64,000 bases of DNA from Globisporangium splendens (Eukaryota; Oomycota; Peronosporomycetes; Pythiales; Pythiaceae): assembly GCA_006386115.1 (NCBI GenBank), contig VFIW01000054.1, positions 219,333-283,332 on the forward strand, in the 5' to 3' direction. Both the position numbers and the translations under genes were made by a program. Positions within the stretch are counted from its first letter, which is position 1, and each line of letters opens with the position of its first letter. Under the pieces are notes generated by a model that saw nothing but the letters and a program-made list of their open reading frames with translations, was not told where the DNA came from and ran no database searches. Positions 58,050-64,000 of the stretch are shown piece after piece.

Positions 58050-59705
58050 ATGTCACACATGCAGAAGGAATCGCCCGAGGTCCAGCCGCAGCATCCGTTG
58101 AAGGTGTACCACTCGCTCTCGCTCACGCAGTCCGTGCCCGGGGAAGACCTCACCGACAGTCGCTTTGTTGCCGGCGAAAATTTCTACAACCATGAGATGT
58201 ACGGGACTCTGCGGCGCGGCGGCGCCGTGAGCTTTTATTCCATGGACTGCCTTGGACTCGCTGCGGCGACGTTCTCGTCCTTGTTCTCCTACCAGTGCCT
58301 GACTGGAGTGCTGCGACCGCATATGAGCATCGAGTTCGCGCTTTCAGTCCAACAGAACGTGTCCGTCCAGCGACTGATCGAGATTCCAATGGCGCTGAGC
58401 TTTCTAGTCGGGCTTCTATCGGATTGCTACCCGATCATGGGTCTTCGACGCAAAGGGTACATGATTCTCGGACTCGTGATCAATGGCGCCAGTGTCTTCG
58501 TGGTCGCCGGAATCAGCGCGCATTTCGAGTCCAAGAACGGCGACCGTCCGAGCGACGCGATGGTGGTGCTAGGGATCATCATGGCTGCCATTGCCAGTCT
58601 CGGGTGTATCATCACGTTCCTCTGTGTGCACACGCGTGTGATCGAACTCTCGCAGCGCGAGCCTCTGCGAACTCGAGGCTCGATCCAAGCTTCGTACCTG
58701 ATTTTCCGTCGCTTGGTGTCTCTTGTCGCCGCGTCATTTACGTACGCCGTAATGGGCAAAGGCACCGGGACCCCAAATCTCTCGCTCTCGACAGCCATGA
58801 TTCTGCTCGCAGTCATCTCGATCTTGCCGTTGCCGATCATCCTGAAATTCTGGAAGGAAGAACACTACTCGCTCCACACCTCGATGAAGATCCGAGGTCG
58901 CATCTTTTGGAAGATCATGCAGCAAAAAGCAGTGTGGCGCATCATGGCGTTCATCTGTTTCTTCACGTTGTTTTTGAGCATCAAGTTCAGCGATTCGACT
59001 GGTGTGATCCGCAAATGGTCTGGCGCGGCGACCGACAACCCCTTGCTCGTCAAGGTGATCACCGACGTGGTCATCTTGTTCACCATCGCCGTGTGGCGCT
59101 ACGCGTTTATGAACCGGTCGTGGCGACTCTTCTTTGCCTCGGCACCATTATTCCAGATCGTCCCGCACTTGCTCATCGCGATCTTGGTCGCGTTCGACGT
59201 TGTGCGTGACCGCTACTTGTACCGGACCGTGTTTTCAGCCACGGCGATTGCCGATGGTATCAATTCGCTCAATAACATGGTGCCGTTGACGGAAATCATC
59301 CAAGAAGGCTCTGAAGGCGTGACAGTCGGGCTTACAATTTCGTTGCAACGACTGATCGGCATCTTCGTGAGCACCAACGCTGTCGGACTCTTTCAGGGAA
59401 GCAACTTTTACGATCCTGCCGAAGTGGCTGACGACACTTCCAACGCGCACCGGGACGTGCTGCTCTCGCTGGTGCTCAACTTTGGTCTCAATGCACTGGC
59501 GCTAATCGGATTGTTCTTCCTGCCAAGCCAGAAGCTCGACGCGCAGCAACTGCGCATGTACGGCGGCTTCACGAAGGCTGCGAGCAGCCTGATCATCGCG
59601 TTCAGCGTCATCATGTTTGTGTACTCGCTGGTGATCAACGTCATGACGTTCGTGCCGAGTTTGTCGTGCGTGAAGCTCGTTGGTGGCACTGGTTGCTCTT
59701 CTTAG
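58050..59705 (+). CDS. Folate-biopterin transporter family protein (BT1/FBT, MFS), member B
   Basis: Single exon, 551 residues, ATG 58050 (MSHMQKESPE). A cytoplasmic N-terminus of about 48 residues leads to FVAGENFYNHEM and then the helices. The conserved FBT loop GLLSDCYPIMGLRRKGYMI and the VPLTEIIQEGSEGVTVGL segment are intact, so it should be functional. It forms a tandem pair with member C, 2,555 bases apart at the stop. The pair alternates between identical and diverged blocks. Confidence 0.9.
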   Translation: MSHMQKESPEVQPQHPLKVYHSLSLTQSVPGEDLTDSRFVAGENFYNHEMYGTLRRGGAVSFYSMDCLGLAAATFSSLFSYQCLTGVLRPHMSIEFALSVQQNVSVQRLIEIPMALSFLVGLLSDCYPIMGLRRKGYMILGLVINGASVFVVAGISAHFESKNGDRPSDAMVVLGIIMAAIASLGCIITFLCVHTRVIELSQREPLRTRGSIQASYLIFRRLVSLVAASFTYAVMGKGTGTPNLSLSTAMILLAVISILPLPIILKFWKEEHYSLHTSMKIRGRIFWKIMQQKAVWRIMAFICFFTLFLSIKFSDSTGVIRKWSGAATDNPLLVKVITDVVILFTIAVWRYAFMNRSWRLFFASAPLFQIVPHLLIAILVAFDVVRDRYLYRTVFSATAIADGINSLNNMVPLTEIIQEGSEGVTVGLTISLQRLIGIFVSTNAVGLFQGSNFYDPAEVADDTSNAHRDVLLSLVLNFGLNALALIGLFFLPSQKLDAQQLRMYGGFTKAASSLIIAFSVIMFVYSLVINVMTFVPSLSCVKLVGGTGCSS

Positions 59706-60513
59706 CTGCGTTGCATAGCAATATTGGGGATGCTGATGGAGAAGCTCGCTGAGTGTCGACGTCAGTGGTAGTATATATAGTAAATAAAACAAGTCGCGTG
59801 TTAAGAATTAACAGTCGCCGTTACGAATTTGAAACTTGGCTGATGGGATGTGAAGACGCTGAAGCAGCAAATGAACTCAGCTCATGACGATGGTGGCTGA
59901 GCATAGTAGATTCAATAAGGGAATACTACTGTACGCACATTGCTGACTCAGTGGGGATGCTTTGTCTGAAGTGCAGCCATCTCTTCGTCCTTCAACAGCG
60001 CTTCTTCTCAAGAGAGGTGACGGGCTCCAAAGCTCCTGTTACGCACATGCTTGTCACCTGCGCAATGACTGACTTTACAATTGGTACAAGAGCCATCAAC
60101 CTCGTACAGAGGCAGTGCTTTTTTCGTGTTTGTGATCCCTGGCTGATGGTTGAAACTCGATGTCTGACTGGCCCGTCATCAGCGCCTGTTACGTTCACAG
60201 AAAAAGATACCAGTGTGCACCGGATACTTTGTGTGTGCGAATGGGACACGCCGAGTGCCGTCCACATGTGACCGTAGCAACCTATCACCGCAGTGCCGTG
60301 TCTCGTGATGACTGGCAACGACAGTGAATCAATCGCACGATCGGTTGCTGAGGCAGAGAGGATCGCGAAGAGAGCTGGAGCATAATCTGGTGGAGAAAAG
60401 AGCGCGCGCTCGCATGCAACCCCTTATAATAGACACGGACGCCATGTGGTTGCTGCTACAGGACTTCCAGATGACGGAAAGTAGTGGCCAAAGCGTGTCG
60501 GGAGCCTTGTCTG
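59706..60513. other. Intergenic region within the FBT pair
   Basis: No gene is seen. The first dozen bases after the stop (TAGCTGCGTTGCAT) match those after member C, so the shared block ends just inside the 3' UTR. Confidence 0.45.
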
Positions 60514-60531
60514 AGTCTCATTCGCGAACCA
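60514..60531 (+). promoter_or_regulatory. Initiator-like element of FBT member C
   Basis: AGTCTCATTCGCGAACCA shares its core with the element before member B, in otherwise diverged upstream DNA, at a similar distance (about 64 bases) from ATG 60584. Conservation in this context supports function. Confidence 0.6.
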
Positions 60532-60583
60532 AACGGCTCAAAGAGATACAAGCTTGCCAGCCAAGTGTCACCGGTCAATATCC

Positions 60584-62260
60584 ATGTCAATCATGCAAAA
60601 AGAATCACCGAGTATTCCGCAGGACCCCAATGGCTTTAAGACTTACCAGTCTCCATCGCTGTACACGTCTAACCCCCGAGATGAAGACATCGAAAATAAC
60701 GTCAGCCGCTTCGTTGCTGGGGAGCAATTCTACAATCATGAAATGTACGGAAGTCTGCGACGCGGAGGTGCGGTGAGCTTCATGTCGATGGATTGCCTCG
60801 GACTCGCTGCTGCCACGTTTTCGTCGATGTTCTCGTATCAATGTCTGATCGGAGTGCTGCAGCCGCTAATGAGCACCCAACTAGTGCTCTCAGCTCAAGA
60901 AAATGTGTCCGTCCAGCGACTGATCGAGATGCCCATGGCGCTGAGTTTCCTGTTTGGTCTTCTATCGGATTGCTACCCAATCATGGGACTTCGCCGCAAA
61001 GGGTACATGATTGTTGGTCTTGTGCTCAACGGCGCCAGTGTTTTCGTGATCGCTGGCTTGAGTGCTCACTTCGAGTCAGGCGAGTCTGAGAACAAGAATG
61101 ATCCAAATGATGTGCTGGTGGTGCTGTCGATTTTGATGGCTGCCATTGCCAGTATCGGGTGTATCATCACGTACCTTTGCGTGCACACGCGTGTGATCGA
61201 ACTCTCGCAGCGCGAATCCCTAGCATCTCGAGGTTCAATTCAAGCTACATACCTGATTTTCCGTCGCGTCGTGTCACTCCTCGCTGCGTCATTTACGTAC
61301 GCCGTATTAGGCTCCGGATCCGGCGACTCCAACGTTCCACTCTCGACAGCCATGGTTCTGCTCGCAGTCATCTCGATCTTGCCGTTGCCGATCATCCTGA
61401 AATTCTGGAAGGAAGAACACTACTCGCTCCACACCTCGATGAAGATCCGAGGTCGCATCTTTTGGAAGATCATGCAGCAAAAAGCAGTGTGGCGCATCAT
61501 GGCGTTCATCTGTTTCTTCACGTTGTTTTTGAGCATCAAGTTCAGCGATTCGACTGGTGTGATCCGCAAATGGTCTGGCGCGGCGACCGACAACCCCTTG
61601 CTCGTCAAGGTGATCACCGACGTGGTGATGCTGCTTACGATGGTCGTCTGGCGCTACGTGTTTATGAACCGCTCCTGGAAGCAATTTTTCGCGTCAGCTC
61701 CATTTTTCCAGATCGTCCCGCACTTGCTCATCGCGATCTTGGTCGCGTTCGACGTTGTGCGTGACCGCTACTTGTACCGACTCATGTACTCGATCACCGC
61801 GATTTCTGACGGCATTGGGCTGCTCAACACCATCGTGCCGTTGACGGAAATCATCCAAGAAGGCTCTGAAGGCGTGACAGTCGGGCTTACAATTTCGTTG
61901 CAACGACTGATTGGCATCTTCGTGAGCACCAACGCTGTCGGACTCTTTCAGGGAAGCAACTTTTACGATCCTGCCGAAGTGGCTGACGACACTTCCAACG
62001 CGCACCGGGACGTGCTGCTCTCGCTGGTGCTCAACTTTGGTCTCAATGCACTGGCGCTAATCGGATTGTTCTTCCTGCCAAGCCAGAAGCTCGACGCGCA
62101 GCAACTGCGCATGTACGGCGGCTTCACGAAGGCTGCGAGCAGCCTGATCATCGCGTTCAGCGTCATCATGTTTGTGTACTCGCTGGTGATCAACGTCATG
62201 ACGTTCGTGCCGAGTTTGTCGTGTGTGAAGCTCGTTGGTGGCACTGGTTGCTCTTCTTAG
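60584..62260 (+). CDS. Folate-biopterin transporter family protein (BT1/FBT, MFS), member C
   Basis: Single exon, 558 residues from ATG 60584 (MSIMQKESPS), chosen by alignment with member B; an upstream TTG at 60554 is unlikely. It has the same domain layout as B, with a slightly longer loop after helix 4 (ESGESENKNDPND). Blocks 61356-61626, about 61706-61778 and about 61835-62260 plus the first UTR bases match B almost perfectly; the rest is clearly diverged. The FBT loop and VPLTEIIQEGSEG segment are intact. Confidence 0.9.
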   Translation: MSIMQKESPSIPQDPNGFKTYQSPSLYTSNPRDEDIENNVSRFVAGEQFYNHEMYGSLRRGGAVSFMSMDCLGLAAATFSSMFSYQCLIGVLQPLMSTQLVLSAQENVSVQRLIEMPMALSFLFGLLSDCYPIMGLRRKGYMIVGLVLNGASVFVIAGLSAHFESGESENKNDPNDVLVVLSILMAAIASIGCIITYLCVHTRVIELSQRESLASRGSIQATYLIFRRVVSLLAASFTYAVLGSGSGDSNVPLSTAMVLLAVISILPLPIILKFWKEEHYSLHTSMKIRGRIFWKIMQQKAVWRIMAFICFFTLFLSIKFSDSTGVIRKWSGAATDNPLLVKVITDVVMLLTMVVWRYVFMNRSWKQFFASAPFFQIVPHLLIAILVAFDVVRDRYLYRLMYSITAISDGIGLLNTIVPLTEIIQEGSEGVTVGLTISLQRLIGIFVSTNAVGLFQGSNFYDPAEVADDTSNAHRDVLLSLVLNFGLNALALIGLFFLPSQKLDAQQLRMYGGFTKAASSLIIAFSVIMFVYSLVINVMTFVPSLSCVKLVGGTGCSS

Positions 62261-62973
62261 CTGCGTTGCATCACAATCCAAGGAAGCTCGAGGGACTTGA
62301 TAGAAGAGCAAGCAAGACAGCGCAGGACAGTCGCGACGTCATGCACATTTAGCACTACTACTCACACCATGAATATCACTAGAACACCGACGATAGACGC
62401 GTAGCTTTTCCAGCAGTGTGGGGTCTCCCATATTGGCGCTGTGTGCACAGGCGCATTGAATCTCAAAAGTGAAGTGACCACCACTTCGAAGCAGCTCAAC
62501 TTCAACGCAAACAGCGCGTAAAGTTGCACGAAGGTCGTGCGAGGAGTGCGGAGAGCAACCCAAGTCGAGCCTGCATTCTTCTCACATCCAAGGTCGCACG
62601 AAGGTGTTACGAAGGTGACACGAAGGTCGCGTGAGTGCTTGTTCTCTTTGCCTGTTTCTGTGTGCTTTTTTGCGAAACGGGCTGGATTGAAGGAAGAAAG
62701 CGAAGAAGGAGCGAGAAGCACGACCGAGCGAGAAGAACAAGCGCGCTGCGACTGCCCTTCCACAAGCAGCGAGAAGAAGAAGTCAGCGAGGCAGAGGCAC
62801 CGACAGTGAGTGTGAGTGCGCAGACAGCGTGGTTGCAGTCGCGTTCTCCGCTGCCGCGCGTGTTTTTTTGTGTGTGTTTCTCTCGGGCGATTTTTGTTTG
62901 AAGGGTGCGACCGAAGCGCCTGAGTCTTGAAGAGCGTCTTTCGTTGCGGATTGGCTTTTGAAGATAAAGTGCG
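62261..62973. other. Intergenic region with a short 11-base tandem repeat
   Basis: No gene is seen. Three 11-base units ending ACGAAGGT lie at 62595-62627, with a related single unit near 62526-62534. The stretch before the next ATG is GA- and GT-rich. Confidence 0.5.
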
Positions 62974-64000
62974 ATGGAGGCGGTGAAACCCAAGCGACGG
63001 AGCAGGAAGCAGCAGCTAAAGAAAAGCAGCCAAGCCGAAAGTGCGACGCTTAGCCCGTCGGTGGTAGATGGAGCAAGCGCAACGCAGGCAGAGCATGCGG
63101 TGGGTGCGGATGACCACGGCGCCAGCTCGTTGCGTACGGCCCGCAGTGGTAGTGGGGCAAGTACGGGAAGCGAGAACGCAGACGACGATGTGGAAGCCGA
63201 GCTGATGCAGGATCTGCTCGCCGCGATGGAGGAAGATATCGAACAGTTCGGCAGCGGGCGAGCGGAGCACTTTGTGGGTACGACTGCAACGGAATCGACA
63301 GATGGATCGGCTTCTAGGTCTGCGGTTGATCTGGTGGAGCAAGAGGATGAAACGAAAGATGAAGGCACTGTCACTGACGGTGAGATTGCGCAAAATGAAG
63401 ATGATTTGTGGTCTCTGCTTGGTGCGGCTCCAACATCGAGGGAATCGCCTTACGGTGCGGCGGCTTCACAATCTTCTTGCGAGCACCCTGACCAGGAGTT
63501 GGCGTCTGTTGATTTAGAGCAACAATCTGGGACGATGTCTAATGAGTTTGACCGACTGCACGCTACCGAAGCCAATGTGCTGTCCACAGTTGAAAGGACT
63601 ACAGAGACGAGTAACGAAGGAGATCAGATGGGCTCAAGAACCAGTTCGCAACAGGCGCCATCACCGATCTTCAATCCAGAAGGACTTCCCAGTGCACCAA
63701 TGTTTGACGAACCGTTTGAACCGTATGCATCTCTTGCTGTGAGTGAGGGAAACGTGATGCAAGTAGGTGCATCAGCACCATCGGCTCCAAGCTTTAACGA
63801 TTCTGATGACGAAAGCCCCTCTCCAGCGGCGTTTGAAGCTTTGCAACCCGATACTTTGGTTGATCAGCAAAATGGCAGCGAGTCATTCTCTGCGCAAACT
63901 AGGATCCCGACTTCTGAGATTGGTGGTCTCATGGCTACGAGTGCGGCTTTTCCAGACTCTTCTCCATTCGGTCATCGAATAACGACTCCCTCAGCCCCTC
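62974..64000 (+). CDS. Large acidic Ser-rich protein, 5' part only
   Basis: An ATG at 62974 opens a frame that runs without a stop for 342 codons to the window end, so the gene is partial. The N-terminus is basic (KPKRRSRKQQLKKSS, possible nuclear signal). The rest is rich in Ser, Glu, Asp, Ala and Pro and looks disordered, with repeated short Pro-Ser-Ala-Pro-x-Phe elements (LPSAPMFDEPF, SAPSAPSFND) that may be binding motifs. No domain is recognisable in this part. Confidence 0.8.
   Translation, partial: MEAVKPKRRSRKQQLKKSSQAESATLSPSVVDGASATQAEHAVGADDHGASSLRTARSGSGASTGSENADDDVEAELMQDLLAAMEEDIEQFGSGRAEHFVGTTATESTDGSASRSAVDLVEQEDETKDEGTVTDGEIAQNEDDLWSLLGAAPTSRESPYGAAASQSSCEHPDQELASVDLEQQSGTMSNEFDRLHATEANVLSTVERTTETSNEGDQMGSRTSSQQAPSPIFNPEGLPSAPMFDEPFEPYASLAVSEGNVMQVGASAPSAPSFNDSDDESPSPAAFEALQPDTLVDQQNGSESFSAQTRIPTSEIGGLMATSAAFPDSSPFGHRITTPSAP

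Noticed and set aside
1..64000. tRNA, rRNA, CRISPR or transposon genes
   Set aside because: I saw no tRNA-like B-box with stem, no rRNA sequence, no regular spacer array and no transposase or reverse-transcriptase motif on either strand.

Overview
The window looks like nuclear DNA from an oomycete (Peronosporales/Pythiales type). It has compact genes with short GT-AG introns of about 70-115 bp. Initiators of the oomycete TCATTYYNCA type sit just upstream of several start codons. The gene families also fit: expanded SKN1/KRE6-type beta-glucan synthesis proteins and expanded folate-biopterin (BT1/FBT) transporters. I cannot name the genus from sequence alone. All CDS coordinates run from start codon to stop codon and include introns; exon boundaries are given in the evidence text and were read from splice sites by eye.

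Left third (1-27.5 kb): a SKN1/KRE6-like (GH16 fold) cluster. A head-to-tail array with a 4,094 bp period carries three complete, identical minus-strand genes and a fourth, truncated copy (1232-14285). It is followed by one plus-strand paralog at 15.3-17.6 kb and three more minus-strand paralogs at 17.9-20.2, 21.6-23.8 and 25.2-27.5 kb. All intact members have two exons, a signal peptide, the GH16-type E-I-D-I-L-E motif, an EGF-like module, one C-terminal membrane segment and a short tail. Patches of near-perfect nucleotide identity between diverged paralogs indicate repeated gene conversion. The array itself looks like very recent unequal crossing-over.

Middle (28.6-46.1 kb): two FBT transporters, a lysophosphatidate-type acyltransferase, a 100-residue secreted protein with a Myb/SANT-like segment, an IQ-motif/coiled-coil protein whose frame holds two in-frame stops, a coiled-coil protein, a low-complexity protein broken by one base at an A8 run, an ELMO-domain protein with two apparent ubiquitin-binding modules, and the SWR1-complex zinc-finger protein ZNHIT1.

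Right (46.5-64 kb): an inward-rectifier (Kir) potassium channel, a polyamine/amino-acid permease, a YaaA-family protein with a basic C-terminal tail, a PH-PH-TBC RabGAP, a peptidyl-serine/hydroxyproline glycosyltransferase-like protein, two tandem FBT transporters that are a mosaic of identical and diverged blocks, and the start of a large acidic Ser-rich protein that runs off the window. The genes between the two paralog clusters look like single-copy housekeeping or signalling genes. The two clusters (cell-wall glucan, folate/pterin transport) are where the locus is changing.
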